64,000 bases of DNA, from the NCBI GenBank assembly GCA_965215115.1, contig OZ244050.1, positions 4,154,001 to 4,218,000 of the forward strand, given 5' to 3'. The notes beneath the pieces are model-generated. The model was not told where the DNA came from. It made no database searches and saw nothing but the letters and a program-made list of their open reading frames with translations. Below, piece by piece: positions 37,601 to 46,275 of the stretch; position 1 is the first letter of the stretch, and every line of letters begins with the position of its first letter. The translations under genes and the position numbers were made by a program. This stretch comes from CALDTK01 sp965215115. GTDB lineage: Bacteria > Bacteroidota > Bacteroidia > Chitinophagales > Saprospiraceae.

Positions 37601-40600
37601 CCCCGCAGCAGAAAGCTGTCCCGGGTCGTCGTCGCGAAGGTCCGACCGGCGGCCCGCAGGCTCTCCCCGAAGCAGAGGGTCTCGCTCACGACGGTGCGCT
37701 GCGGCCCGACGACCGTAAGGTCAAGGGTGATCGTCGAGTCGCAGCCGTGGCGATTGCTCGTCACGCGGACGTAGCGCCCGCTCGTGGCGAAGGCGGTGTC
37801 GGCCACCGGGTAGACTTCCCCGGCGCAGATGGTCGCGGTGAGGCTGGCGGTGCTCGGGCGGCGGTACACGAGCGTCACGTTGACCGTCGAATCACAGCCG
37901 TCGGCCGTGTAGAAGGGCAGGGGCCAGCGTCCGGCGACCGTGAGCGTGTGCCCTTGGTTGCGGTAGACCTCCCCCTGGCAGAGCTCCACGCGCAACTCCG
38001 TATCGTACCGGGGGGCGACGCGTAGGGTCAGCTCGACGGTCGAGTCGCAGCCGTAGCGGTTCGTGAGTTTTTGGTAGTACGTCCCCGCGGTCGTCAGGCG
38101 CTGTCTCCCGAAGAAGTACTGCTCCCCGAAGCAAACGTGGCCACTGATGCGGCCCGTGTCGGGCCGGCTAAGGCCCAGGCGCAGCGTAATGACCGAATCG
38201 CAGCCCGCCGCCGTACGCAGCGTCCGGACGAAGGTCCCCGGACTACCGAAACGCTCGCCCGCGACGGTCACGGCGTCGCCCTCGCAGACGACGGTGTCGA
38301 TTTGGGTGCGGCGGGTCTGGACCTCCCGCAGGATCAAGGTTTGGGTGCTGTCGCAGCCCGCCCGGCTCGTATACCGGTGGACGTAGGTGCCGGGCGTGGC
38401 GTAGGTCGTATCCGCGAAGGCGTAAGTTTCGCCGGTACAAATCTGCGCATCTACGGACTTCGGAAACTCCGGTAGCACCAGCAGTTTTAGCGAAAGCGTA
38501 CTGTCGCAACCGTAGGCCGTGACGAGCGTATCGACGAAGGTGCCGGAGGCGGCGTAGGTCTTCCCGAGCAGCGTGAGGCTTTCGCCAAAACACAACACCG
38601 TATCGAGGTCGACCTTCACGAATGGGTACACCGTGAGCGTGAGGGTGACGACGGAGTCACAACCGTAGTAGGTGCTCAGGCGATCGGTGCGCTGCGTGTT
38701 TTGCGTAAGCGTATCCCCGAGGTAGAACAGCGTATCCCCGCGGCAGAGCTCGATGCTCTGGGCCGAGGACCGGTGCGGTCGGATCGTGATCGGGATCGGG
38801 TTGGAGAGCGTCGAGCAATCCCCGCTGCCGAGTTCGGAAACGTTGTTGGCCACGTTGACGCGGTAGACCCCGTCGCGGCTCGGGTCGGCACTGGAGATAA
38901 TGTAGGTCGGGTCGCCGACGACGCCCCCGATGTTGCCCCAGGTAGTACCGTCGGGGCTGAACTGCCACTGGTACACCGGCGTCACGTAGCCGCTGTCGAG
39001 CGTAACGGTGAGCGTGATGTCCTCGCCGGTACACCCGGCCTGGCCCGTGGCGAGCACGGGTTTGACGGGCTCGCACCCGGTGATGGTGATGCGGTGCCTA
39101 AAGTAGCTCAGGTTGCCGCACCAGTCCGACACCGTGTAGTCGCGGATGATCCAGCGCGTGGCCGGGCAGACCTGCGAACTGTCGCGCACCATGACCGCCA
39201 CGGGGTTGAAGCCACTGCACGCGTCGGCCACGTTCGGGTCGATGACCGCCGGGATCGCGTCGTCGCAATCGAGCACTACGTCGGCGGGCTCCTGGAGCCA
39301 CACCGGCGGCACGGCGTCCCGGAAGTAGTAGAGTTGCTCGTAGGTTGCGGTGCGGGCGCAGTTGTCGGTAGCGGTGTAAGTACGGTACAGCAGGCGCTCC
39401 CCGTTGCAGCCCGGGCCGGCGGCCATGCTGTCGACGAAGGTCATGACGAACCCGCAGGCCGCGACCACCGCCGGCTCGACGATCACCACCGAGTCGAGGC
39501 ACGAGGCGAAGACCGTGTCGGGCAGCGGGACGAACACCGGCCCGAGCGAGTCCGTGATCGAGATGACCTGCCGCGCCGTGACCACCTGGCCGCACCCGTC
39601 GCTGATGCTCCACGTCCGGAACACCCGCTCGATGACGGGGCAGGTGCCCGTGGCGACGCTATCGACCACGTAGACCGCCGGCGGCACGTAGCAATCGTCG
39701 TAGAACTGCGGCGTCGAAGCTGGTAGCGGCTGGCCGCAGGCAATCGAGGTGTCGGCGGGGGCACTCAGGAGTTGCGGCGGCGTGTTGTCGATCAGGAGGA
39801 CGCGCTGCGTGGCCGTGACCGTACGACCGCACAGGTCACTCACGGTCCAGCGGCGCACGACGTGGTAGGCGGTGTCACAGTTGCGCGGATACACGATGCT
39901 GTCGAGGACGACGGCCGGGTTGGGGTCGCAGTCGTCGCTCGCGGTCACGCGGGCCGGTGGCGCCGTCTGGCCACACGACAACAGGAGGTCGGCCGGTACG
40001 CCCATCAGCATAGGCGCGGCGGTGTCGCGGAGCTCGATGCGCTGGACGGCCGTCGTGCGGTTGTTGCACTCGTCCCACGCCTCCCAGGTCCGCACCACGG
40101 TGTAGTTGACCGAGCAGGTCGAGTCGACGGTCTCCTGCCGGAAGGACCAGTTGTAATCGGCGTCGCAGTTCTCCTTAAAGGTGATCGTCGGTACGGGCGG
40201 CACCCCGGCGCAGGCGGCGATGAGGGTGTCGCTCGGGATGTCGAGCGCGATCGGCCCGGTGGTGTCGACGACGCGGATGACCTGCGCTGCGTGCGTCGAG
40301 TCGCCACACTCGTCCCAGAAGACCCACGTGCGATTGATGACGTACGCGTAGTCGCAGGTGCCGTCGTCGCGGATGTCCTCCGTGAGGAAGTCGACGCGCT
40401 GTCCGCACTCGTCGGTCATGGACGGCGGGGCCACCGGCGGCACGTTGTCGCAGGTCACCGTCGTGTCCGTGAAGGCGAACTCGATCTCCGGCGGGGCCGA
40501 GCAGACGTAGTAGCTCAGACAGACCGTCTGGAACAGACCCTGGTCGTTCTGCACGGTGACCAGTACCTGGTCGAGGCCCTGGTGTTTCTCGGGAGCTTGG

Positions 40601-43224
40601 TACTTGAGGCAGGTCCCGCCCTCGAGGGTCACCGTTCCGTGCGTCGCTTTCGCGGCCGCGATCTTGTGTTCGGTGGCGCAACTCCGCACGTCGATACAGT
40701 GCGTCGAGATGCCGGCGCCGCAGAGGGTATCTACGAAGTAGGCCGTCGAGATGTCACGGGTCCGCGGGTGCCGTACCTCCATGCGGTCCTTGAAGCTGGT
40801 GAGGTAACCGTGCGTCCCGGTCTCCCCCGAGATGCCGACGAGGAGTCCCGCGGTAAATCGGTCCGTGGAGTTGATCTTGTTGACCGGCTGAAGGCAGCTA
40901 TTCGTAAACGTGACCACGCTGAGGTCCGGGCGCCCGGGCACGGGGACAGCCGGGGAGCAGGCGGAGTAAGGTTGGTCGTTGAGCTTGAGCCCCGCCAGGC
41001 CGCTCGTGGTCGTGATGACGTACGCGACGTTCTCGGGCTTCGTGCCCGTCGCCCCGTCGAACCTCGGGAACTCGATCAGGGTGTCGCCCTTGCACTCGCC
41101 CACGGGGCCGCAGATGGCCATCCCGACCTCGTTGTTGCTGCTGATGCCCGCGACCTGGAAGGCGTAGAAGGGTTTGTTGCCCTTGAAGTGCTTCGGGGAG
41201 TAGTCGGCGCCGTCGAGCCAGACCTGGGTGTAGTCACCGGCCTGGAGGACGAGCTCGCTGTTGGGGTCGCCGTTGAGCCGTACGCGGGTGTTGTTCTTGT
41301 TCGCCACCAGGATCGCGTACTGCTGCACCTGGTTGCCCTTGCCGCGCACCATCACGTACTCGTCGCCCGTGAGGCAGTTGGGGACTAATTGGTCCACGCC
41401 CCCGTCCATGCCCCCGGTAAACTTGCCGTCGTTGACGGGGTACTTGCAGGCGCGGGTGTGCTGCGAGCCCGTGACTACGGCGATGGGCTTCGTCGAGGTG
41501 ATCAAGCTCCCCGACACGGTCGTGTTGTGCCGGTCGTCCCGGATCATGTAGGTCTCGTTGCGGTTGAGGCGCCGCGTCACGGGACCTTTCAGACCGCCTT
41601 TGGCCGGGAACTTGAAGTCGATCGTGACGTCGGTATCGTCCTCGGTGGCCATCACGGAGATGAAGTGCCCCTCCGATTCGTTGGCGTGCTCCTGGCAGGT
41701 GTTGGTCTGGCTGCCGGCCCGGAAGACGCGACCGAGGGCCTGGGGGCCCTTGATCGTCACCAAGATCTTATTGAGCCTGGCGTCGATGCGGTAGATCGGC
41801 TGGATCAGCTGGTCCGAGGTGATGATCCAGCCTTTCGTACGCTCGACCTTGTCGTGGCCGAGGGTCTGGAGCTTGGTCGGGTCCAGGGAGATGATCAGCG
41901 GGTTGCCCTTGTTGACGACGAACGACTGGTTGTAGGTGGTCCCGTCGGCGGTCTGGATGTGGATGTTGGCGACGGGCGCGAGGGTCGTGATGACGAGTTC
42001 GGAGGGCGCGTCGTAGTATCCGTTATTGGGGGCCAGCACCGGGGGCAGGTAGTAGCGCTTCAAGCTGTCGCACTCGGATTCGACGCCGGCGAAGCAGTTG
42101 CACTGGGGGTCGTAGTCGTCGACGAGCCCGTCGTCGTCGTCGTCGACGCCGTTGGAGCAGCACTCGCACTTCATCTCGAGGATCTGCGTACCCGTGGTCG
42201 CGTTGCCGCACTCGTCGCGCGCGGTCCACGTCCGGATCACGCGGTAGATCTGGTCGCTGCAGGTGCCGTTGTCGGTCTGCTCGCTGTGCTCCTCGAAGGT
42301 GATCACGGGGGCCGGATCACAGTTGTCGCTCGCGACGATGTCCACGCCGATGACGGGCGGCGGCGGCAGCGCCTCGCAGTAGATGATGGCGGCTGCGGGA
42401 ATGCCGCTCAGGGTAGGCGCCTGGCCGTCCTTGAATACGAAGCGCTGCTCGGCGGTGGTGACGAGGCCGCAGTTGTCGGTCGCGGACCAGACGCGGCGCA
42501 CGATCTTGCACGTGTCCCCGCCGAGGCCCCGGAGGGTGTCTAGGCGCACGTTCAGGAGCACCGTTCCCTCCTTGTCGCTCGCCACGACGGCGGGGGCCGG
42601 CGGCAGGCCCGCCCCGCAGGCGAGGGTGCCACCGGGAGTGACCCCCGTGATCACCGGTGGTGTGTCCTGGTTGACGTTGACGATGTAGCGGGCCGTGCGC
42701 ACGTTGCCGCAGGCATCGGCGGCGGTGTAGTTGCGGATGATGGCGTAGCCCCCGCAGGCCCCCGGGACGCTGTCGCGGACCGTGGTGAGGGTAGCGGTCG
42801 GGTCGCAGAAGTCGATCGCCTTCACGGCCGGGTCTGCCGGGGCGGCGCCGAGGGGCACGTTGACGTTGGCGGGGACCCCGGCGATGATCGGGGCCTGCGT
42901 GTCGGTCACGGTGATGCGCTGGGTGTGGACGGCCTTCGTGGCACAGGGGTCGGTGGCGGTCCAGGTGCGGACGAGGGTGTAGTCCTGCGCGCAGCGGCCG
43001 TTCTCCCTCAGCTCCGCGAAGGTCACCGCGACGGTTCCCCCGCAGCCACCGGCGGCGGTCACCTTTGGCGCGTTGGGGACGAAGCTACAGTTGACCTGCG
43101 CGTCGACGGGCCGCGTCGAGAACGTGATCTGCGCCTCGCCCCGCGTAGCCCCGGCGCCCAGGACCCATAGTATCGTGGCAAGCAGCGCGCACTTAATCCG
43201 TGAGACTCGTAGTTGTCGTGGCAT
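34657..43224 (-). CDS. Giant T9SS type B surface protein (HYR-like, IgGFc-binding-like, Cys-repeat array)
   Basis: 2,855-residue secreted protein. Order of parts: signal peptide (ALLATILWVLGAGATRGEAQ); HYR-like Cys repeats with WTATDPCATKA and NYTAADACGNV (about 40-370); an acidic calcium-binding-like CCSNGVDDDDDGLVDDYD; an IgGFc-binding-protein-like region (about 400-900: VTGSQHTRACKYPV and VWLDGADYSPKHFKGNKPF); a second HYR block (about 950-1380); one Ig-like module (VTPVYQWQFSPDGTTW); then 22 repeats with a GCDS core (about 1490-2600); and a CHU_C/gliding-associated C-terminal domain (IPNIITPNDDGANDLFE, NRWGEVVYE, NPGVFVYY). The last is the T9SS type B sorting signal. The repeats carry paired cysteines, so disulfide cross-linking on the cell surface is likely. 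It probably acts as an adhesin or gliding protein with the downstream PorP-like barrel. ATG at 43224. Confidence 0.93.
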   Translation of the reverse strand: MPRQLRVSRIKCALLATILWVLGAGATRGEAQITFSTRPVDAQVNCSFVPNAPKVTAAGGCGGTVAVTFAELRENGRCAQDYTLVRTWTATDPCATKAVHTQRITVTDTQAPIIAGVPANVNVPLGAAPADPAVKAIDFCDPTATLTTVRDSVPGACGGYAIIRNYTAADACGNVRTARYIVNVNQDTPPVITGVTPGGTLACGAGLPPAPAVVASDKEGTVLLNVRLDTLRGLGGDTCKIVRRVWSATDNCGLVTTAEQRFVFKDGQAPTLSGIPAAAIIYCEALPPPPVIGVDIVASDNCDPAPVITFEEHSEQTDNGTCSDQIYRVIRTWTARDECGNATTGTQILEMKCECCSNGVDDDDDGLVDDYDPQCNCFAGVESECDSLKRYYLPPVLAPNNGYYDAPSELVITTLAPVANIHIQTADGTTYNQSFVVNKGNPLIISLDPTKLQTLGHDKVERTKGWIITSDQLIQPIYRIDARLNKILVTIKGPQALGRVFRAGSQTNTCQEHANESEGHFISVMATEDDTDVTIDFKFPAKGGLKGPVTRRLNRNETYMIRDDRHNTTVSGSLITSTKPIAVVTGSQHTRACKYPVNDGKFTGGMDGGVDQLVPNCLTGDEYVMVRGKGNQVQQYAILVANKNNTRVRLNGDPNSELVLQAGDYTQVWLDGADYSPKHFKGNKPFYAFQVAGISSNNEVGMAICGPVGECKGDTLIEFPRFDGATGTKPENVAYVITTTSGLAGLKLNDQPYSACSPAVPVPGRPDLSVVTFTNSCLQPVNKINSTDRFTAGLLVGISGETGTHGYLTSFKDRMEVRHPRTRDISTAYFVDTLCGAGISTHCIDVRSCATEHKIAAAKATHGTVTLEGGTCLKYQAPEKHQGLDQVLVTVQNDQGLFQTVCLSYYVCSAPPEIEFAFTDTTVTCDNVPPVAPPSMTDECGQRVDFLTEDIRDDGTCDYAYVINRTWVFWDECGDSTHAAQVIRVVDTTGPIALDIPSDTLIAACAGVPPVPTITFKENCDADYNWSFRQETVDSTCSVNYTVVRTWEAWDECNNRTTAVQRIELRDTAAPMLMGVPADLLLSCGQTAPPARVTASDDCDPNPAVVLDSIVYPRNCDTAYHVVRRWTVSDLCGRTVTATQRVLLIDNTPPQLLSAPADTSIACGQPLPASTPQFYDDCYVPPAVYVVDSVATGTCPVIERVFRTWSISDGCGQVVTARQVISITDSLGPVFVPLPDTVFASCLDSVVIVEPAVVAACGFVMTFVDSMAAGPGCNGERLLYRTYTATDNCARTATYEQLYYFRDAVPPVWLQEPADVVLDCDDAIPAVIDPNVADACSGFNPVAVMVRDSSQVCPATRWIIRDYTVSDWCGNLSYFRHRITITGCEPVKPVLATGQAGCTGEDITLTVTLDSGYVTPVYQWQFSPDGTTWGNIGGVVGDPTYIISSADPSRDGVYRVNVANNVSELGSGDCSTLSNPIPITIRPHRSSAQSIELCRGDTLFYLGDTLTQNTQRTDRLSTYYGCDSVVTLTLTVYPFVKVDLDTVLCFGESLTLLGKTYAASGTFVDTLVTAYGCDSTLSLKLLVLPEFPKSVDAQICTGETYAFADTTYATPGTYVHRYTSRAGCDSTQTLILREVQTRRTQIDTVVCEGDAVTVAGERFGSPGTFVRTLRTAAGCDSVITLRLGLSRPDTGRISGHVCFGEQYFFGRQRLTTAGTYYQKLTNRYGCDSTVELTLRVAPRYDTELRVELCQGEVYRNQGHTLTVAGRWPLPFYTADGCDSTVNVTLVYRRPSTASLTATICAGEVYPVADTAFATSGRYVRVTSNRHGCDSTITLDLTVVGPQRTVVSETLCFGESLRAAGRTFATTTRDSFLLRGAARCDSLVVVDLRVRANTSKDTVAAVCFGESLTVAGRTYAAAGRYRTTSPDRHGCDSTWTLHLSVYPELRDTLRRSICAGDSLSLGGQNFGTAGVYTLTYPAANFCDSTIVLELQVRDTAYTTLRDTICEGEGYRFGVSTITTAGEHRLALQTRSGCDSTVVLTLHVNPVSRNSIDTVLCAGATLAAAGDQFTSAGDYVRTLRSANGCDSVVSIRLRYSPVDTTWTNAEICEGERYGFHGGTYRSSGDYFHVVPNRYGCDSTLALKLTVHPRVERTISAEVCAGDSYVDGAYAFSVAGRHRMVYSTSFGCDSVILLDLVVLPNSDTSITTFVCEGEGFAVLDTVLKTAGRHVLHGQSANGCDSTVTVELSVIAGVRSFVRDTLCAGDSLQVGRRWISRTTSDSIRVRSALGCDSTIVFDVFVRPADTVRTDAEVCFGESYTLAGQTYTSGGRYVTSGTNVHGCDSTHVLSLVVLPQNLVRREEAICAGDTLRIGVHRLTTAGRHELKLEDARGCDSTIVVDLSVKDTARTQLRREICTGQSVTFGERTLTTSGRYERVLRTRRGCDSTVVLDLLVLPTYTQVRDTTVCGGTAVSFGTRTLTRAGRYVDSLRTRAGCDSVVILTVKHYPGTATRDTVHVCEGDGIEVGGVWHTRSGSYPSTGSNRYGCDSTHVRHLVVHRNVTRHDTLSICHSDSMRFDGRTLTTAGTYVAELKTRFGCDSTVVLELFVTDKVLLAADDAEICAGSSVTLQARGYNGPIRWAPAEGLSCVTCPNPVASPLETTVYTVSAADCSGRIATARAKVRVRQPVQVKIVSKRKLRLGESTTLKAVADDPAARMSWREGNTVLCDACDEIEVRPLITTVYEVQATNGSGCDDTERLTLIVEDECSFADIEIPNIITPNDDGANDLFEIRYSGLKDIILLRIYNRWGEVVYETGDIDEFWDGTHRGIPLNPGVFVYYMEGHCLNDEPFTEEGNVTLIR
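36283..36296 (-). repeat. Iterated word, copy 5
   Basis: Exact 14-base copy in the giant surface protein, coding FGES of a Cys-repeat unit. Confidence 0.8.
37506..37520 (-). repeat. Iterated word, copy 6
   Basis: Exact copy coding FGES in another Cys-repeat unit. The unit at about 37675 has CFGESL encoded without the word. Confidence 0.8.
38577..38591 (-). repeat. Iterated word, copy 7
   Basis: Exact copy coding FGES in a further Cys-repeat unit. Confidence 0.8.
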
Positions 43225-43370
43225 ACCCGTGGCGGATGTACCGGTAGCCTAGCAAGGATTAGACCGACATCTACCGGGTCTCGGGTAGGATTTGCCGTAC
43301 CGTATCACGGGGACACGCGCCGCCTTCGTGGGGGTGGTCGAAGGTCCGATTTACCCTTTTTCGGGCATTC

Positions 43371-43385
43371 GGCTTTCGCCAAAAC
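43371..43385 (-). repeat. Iterated word, copy 8 (intergenic)
   Basis: Exact copy outside any gene, directly after the T-rich tail of the tRNA-Ala terminator. It shows that the word is not kept for protein reasons. Confidence 0.85.
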
Positions 43386-43388
43386 GCA

Positions 43389-43423
43389 AAGAGCCCGCCG
43401 ACGTGATCCGTCGACGGGCTCTT
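43389..43423 (-). terminator. Intrinsic terminator of tRNA-Ala
   Basis: Arms AAGAGCCCG (43389-43397) and CGGGCTCTT (43415-43423) with a partly paired inner segment. On the minus strand the stem is followed by TTTGCGTTTT. The T-rich tail runs directly into an exact copy of the iterated word (43371-43385). Confidence 0.8.
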
Positions 43424-43428
43424 GGAGG

Positions 43429-43501
43429 TGGAGAATATCGGAGTCGAACCGATGACCTCTTCCATGCCATGGAAGCGCTCTAGCCAGCTGAGCTAATCCC
43501 C
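43429..43501 (-). tRNA. tRNA-Ala (GGC)
   Basis: Cloverleaf read on the minus strand: acceptor GGGGATT, D stem CTC/GAG type, anticodon stem CTTCC/GGAAG with loop ATGGCAT (anticodon GGC), T arm ATCGG-TTCGACT-CCGAT, 3' strand ATTCTCC and discriminator A. The G3:T70 pair, the identity mark of alanine tRNA, is present. Position 6:67 is a T-T mismatch in the acceptor stem. CCA is not fully encoded (ACC follows). Confidence 0.93.
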
Positions 43502-43521
43502 CTTTTCGCTGTAAGCGGTCG

Positions 43522-43552
43522 CAAATGTAGGCGGGGGGTCGGGGATGTGCAA
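43522..43552 (-). promoter_or_regulatory. Promoter of tRNA-Ala
   Basis: On the minus strand, TTG (43550-43552) and TACATTTG (43522-43529) are 20 bases apart, an excellent Bacteroidota -33/-7 pair. The -7 box ends 20 bases before the tRNA. Confidence 0.75.
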
Positions 43553-43784
43553 GCGCAGGCGGCGGTTTTTTCGGGAACCCAAACGTGGCATCGGTACTCT
43601 CAGCGAGAACACGGCCCGTCGAAGTCCTAGTCCGGTCCTGAGCAGCCTCACGACACTTCCTTACGAGCCGGTGCAGATCAGCGCGAAATTCACCGCCTGC
43701 TCCGAGGAGCTTAGCGATAACTACCCAGGCTCGGCAAAGACCCGGTTGATAGTCCGCCCTCACGCTTGAGCGCCGCCCCGCCCG

Positions 43785-46262
43785 TCACACCGGGTCCACG
43801 TCCACGTTGATCCGCACGTTCGACATGCCGCTCTCGGCGTGGACTTCGGCGGCCGCCTCGTCGAGGGTGTCCTTCGCGTAGCGGATCAGCTTACCGTCGC
43901 GCTCGAGCTTCAGCAGCACGTTGAGCAGGTACTGGTTGCGGACGCGGGAGACGTGCGGGATCGCCGGACCGATCACCCGGTCGCCGAGGCGCTGCTTGAC
44001 GTAGTGCGCGTAGATCCTCGTAGCGTCGTTGAGGGTCTTCGGGTCGCGATGTTTTAGGGTCACCGTGATCATACGTACGAACGGTGGGTAGTTAAACTGT
44101 TGACGCTCCTCGATCTCGCGGCGGTAGAAGCTCTCGTAGTCCGCGGACCCGATCTCGCCGAGGACGGGGTGACCCACGTTATAGGCTTGCACGAGCACTT
44201 GGCCGCGCTGGTCCCCCCGCCCGCTGCGCCCGCTCACCTGCGTCAGGAGCTGGAACCCGCGCTCGGTGGCGCGGAAGTCGGGGAAGCTCAGGGATAGGTC
44301 CGCGTTGAGGACCCCCACCAGACCCACGTTGTGGAAGTCCAGGCCCTTGGTCACCATCTGCGTCCCGATCAGTACGTCGACCTTGCGCTCCTCGAAGTCC
44401 TCGATGATGCGGCCGAGGGCATTCTTACCGCGGGCCGTGTCGAGGTCGAGGCGACTGATCCGGAGGTCGGGTAGGTACACCTTGAGGTCGTCCTCGAGCT
44501 TCTCGGTCCCGAAGCCCTGCATCTGCAACTTCGTGCTTCCGCAGGCGGGGCAGGCCTTCAGGACCTCCTTCTGGTAGCCGCAGTAGTGGCACTGGAGGTT
44601 GTGACGGTGCTTGTGGTAGGTGAGCGTGACGTCGCAGTGGATGCACTCGCTGGCCCACCCGCAACTATCGCAGCGCAGCGTAGGCGCGTAGCCGCGGCGG
44701 TTCTGGAACAGAATCACCTGCCGCCCCTCGCCGACGGTCGTCTTGATCGCCTCGATCAGCGGGAGCGAAAAGTGCGACTGCATCAGCTTCTGCTTCGTCT
44801 GATCTTTTAGGTCGACGATGCTCAACGTCGGGAGCTTGCTGGCGCCGTAGCGCTCCGTCATGGTGACGAGGCCGTACTTGCCGGTCTTCGTGTGCTGGTA
44901 GGTCTCCACGGCCGGGGTGGCGGTGCCGAGCAAGACCTTGGCCCCCCAGAGGTGCGCCAGGTAGATGGCGGCGTCGCGGCCGTTGTAGCGCGGGCTCGGG
45001 TCCTGTTGCTTGTAGCTCGGGTCGTGCTCCTCGTCGACGATGATCCACTTGAGGTTGCGAAAGGGGAGGAAGACCGTCGAGCGGGCGCCGAGCAACACCG
45101 GGGTCCCGGTGGCGGCGGACCGGTAGACCTCCACGCGCTCGTTGTTGTTGAGCTTCGAGTGGTAGACGGCGATCTTGTCGCCGAATAACTTCTTGAGGCG
45201 GGCCACGATCTGCGTCGTCAGCGCGATCTCCGGCAGGAGGTACATGACCTGCTCGCCCCGCTCGATGGCGGCCTGGATGATCTCGATGAAGACCCGCGTC
45301 TTGCCGGAGCCTGTGACCCCGTGCAGGAGCACCACGTCCCGTTCCTTGAAGCGGTCCGAGAGTTCGGTGAGGGCCTGGGTCTGCTGCGCCGACAGCGTAC
45401 TGATCGCGGTGAGGTCGCGACCGTAGCGGTCGATGCGGCTGACCTCGCGCTCGTACAGCTCGAAGACGCCCTTGTGGGCAATCGCGCGGATGAGGCCGCT
45501 GTCGCAGTCGGCAGCGGTCTGGAGCGCCTTGCGCGTCACCTCGTGGCCGCCGCGTTCCAGCTGGATGTAGGCCATCAGGGTCTCGACCTGCTTGTTGCTG
45601 CGGCTCAGGAGACTGAACGCCTCGGCGAGTTGGTCCTCCTGATTTCGGTACGGGACGGCCAGCTTGACGTAGCGCTCGATGCGGGGGCGGTACTTCTCGT
45701 TCATCTCCTCCTTGAGGTAGAGGATGCCGAGTTCGAGCAACGAGTCGATGACGGGGTAGACCGTAAACACGCCCAAAATCTTGCGAATGTCCTCGATAGC
45801 GAGTTCCTTCTGGAGCATGAGCGCCTCGGTGACGAGGAACTCGCGCTCGTTGAGGTCGCTCAGGTCCTCGTCGAAGTCCGGTGCGATACAGACGCGGGTC
45901 TCGGAACTCAGCTTGAGGTTGGCTGGCAGGGCCGCGTTCATCACCTCGCCGATGGTGCAGGCGTAGTAATCCGCCATCCAGGTCCACAGCGCGAGCTGCG
46001 TCTCGTTGACGATCGGCTCGTCGTCGAGCACGGAGATGACGGCCTTCGGGGTGTGCGACTCCGGCATCTCCCGGTGGACGCGGCACACGAGCCCGCTGTA
46101 GAGTTTGTTCTTCCCGAACTGCACCTCGACCCGCACCCCGAACCGCACCTCCTCCAGGTGCTCCTCCTCGACGTAGTAGGTGTACGCCTTCGGCGCGGCC
46201 ACCGGGAGGATCACGTCGACGAAGGTCCCGGTGGTCGGTACGAAGTGAAGGCCGTCGTTCAT
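43785..46262 (-). CDS. priA: Primosomal replication restart helicase PriA
   Basis: 825-residue superfamily 2 helicase that reloads the replisome at stalled forks. The N-terminal DNA-binding part starts VDVILPVAAPKAYTYYV. The helicase core has Walker A GVTGSGKT, the VDEEHD box, LLGTATP and the C-terminal VSGRSGRGDQRGQV motif. Eight cysteines in four Cys-x2-Cys pairs (RCDSC, ECIHC, QCHYC, ACPAC) form the zinc-binding region. ATG at 46262 lies only 5 bases after the -7 box, so the mRNA may be leaderless. Confidence 0.97.
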   Translation of the reverse strand: MNDGLHFVPTTGTFVDVILPVAAPKAYTYYVEEEHLEEVRFGVRVEVQFGKNKLYSGLVCRVHREMPESHTPKAVISVLDDEPIVNETQLALWTWMADYYACTIGEVMNAALPANLKLSSETRVCIAPDFDEDLSDLNEREFLVTEALMLQKELAIEDIRKILGVFTVYPVIDSLLELGILYLKEEMNEKYRPRIERYVKLAVPYRNQEDQLAEAFSLLSRSNKQVETLMAYIQLERGGHEVTRKALQTAADCDSGLIRAIAHKGVFELYEREVSRIDRYGRDLTAISTLSAQQTQALTELSDRFKERDVVLLHGVTGSGKTRVFIEIIQAAIERGEQVMYLLPEIALTTQIVARLKKLFGDKIAVYHSKLNNNERVEVYRSAATGTPVLLGARSTVFLPFRNLKWIIVDEEHDPSYKQQDPSPRYNGRDAAIYLAHLWGAKVLLGTATPAVETYQHTKTGKYGLVTMTERYGASKLPTLSIVDLKDQTKQKLMQSHFSLPLIEAIKTTVGEGRQVILFQNRRGYAPTLRCDSCGWASECIHCDVTLTYHKHRHNLQCHYCGYQKEVLKACPACGSTKLQMQGFGTEKLEDDLKVYLPDLRISRLDLDTARGKNALGRIIEDFEERKVDVLIGTQMVTKGLDFHNVGLVGVLNADLSLSFPDFRATERGFQLLTQVSGRSGRGDQRGQVLVQAYNVGHPVLGEIGSADYESFYRREIEERQQFNYPPFVRMITVTLKHRDPKTLNDATRIYAHYVKQRLGDRVIGPAIPHVSRVRNQYLLNVLLKLERDGKLIRYAKDTLDEAAAEVHAESGMSNVRINVDVDPV

Positions 46263-46267
46263 GAGAG

Positions 46268-46275
46268 CAAATTTA
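46268..46275 (-). promoter_or_regulatory. -7 promoter box of priA
   Basis: The minus strand reads TAAATTTG (TAnnTTTG), 5 bases before the priA start codon. Transcription starting 4-7 bases downstream of the box would begin at or beside the ATG. The box overlaps the edge of the palindrome at 46275-46289. Confidence 0.6.

Larger units (their letters stand above)
35430..38740 (-). repeat. Array of 22 Cys-containing GCDS repeats within the giant surface protein
   Basis: Each unit is about 48-52 residues and follows the scheme Cys-x-Gly-Glu/Asp, a short strand, T-x-G-x-Y, an x-L-x-T turn, Gly-Cys-Asp-Ser-Thr/Val and a final L-x-L-x-V strand. I count 22 GCDS or CDS cores. The units are diverged from one another at DNA level, unlike the array at 56.7-62.9 kb. 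Several Cys-Phe-Gly-Glu-Ser units coincide exactly with the iterated DNA word. Confidence 0.85.

Noticed and set aside
36283..38591. Explaining the iterated word only as conserved FGES in the Cys repeats
   Set aside because: The same word occurs in other codon phases in fnlA, fnlB, metH and a glycosyltransferase and outside genes, while other CFGE units in the array are encoded without it.
39772..41388. 538-codon plus-strand open frame, and similar long frames at 28-31 kb and 46 kb
   Set aside because: They lie opposite well-supported minus-strand genes in GC-rich DNA, have Arg/Val/Ala-rich shadow composition and no recognisable domains.
43305..43763. 152-codon minus-strand frame across tRNA-Ala
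   Set aside because: It overlaps the complete tRNA, its promoter and its terminator, and has no domain-like sequence.
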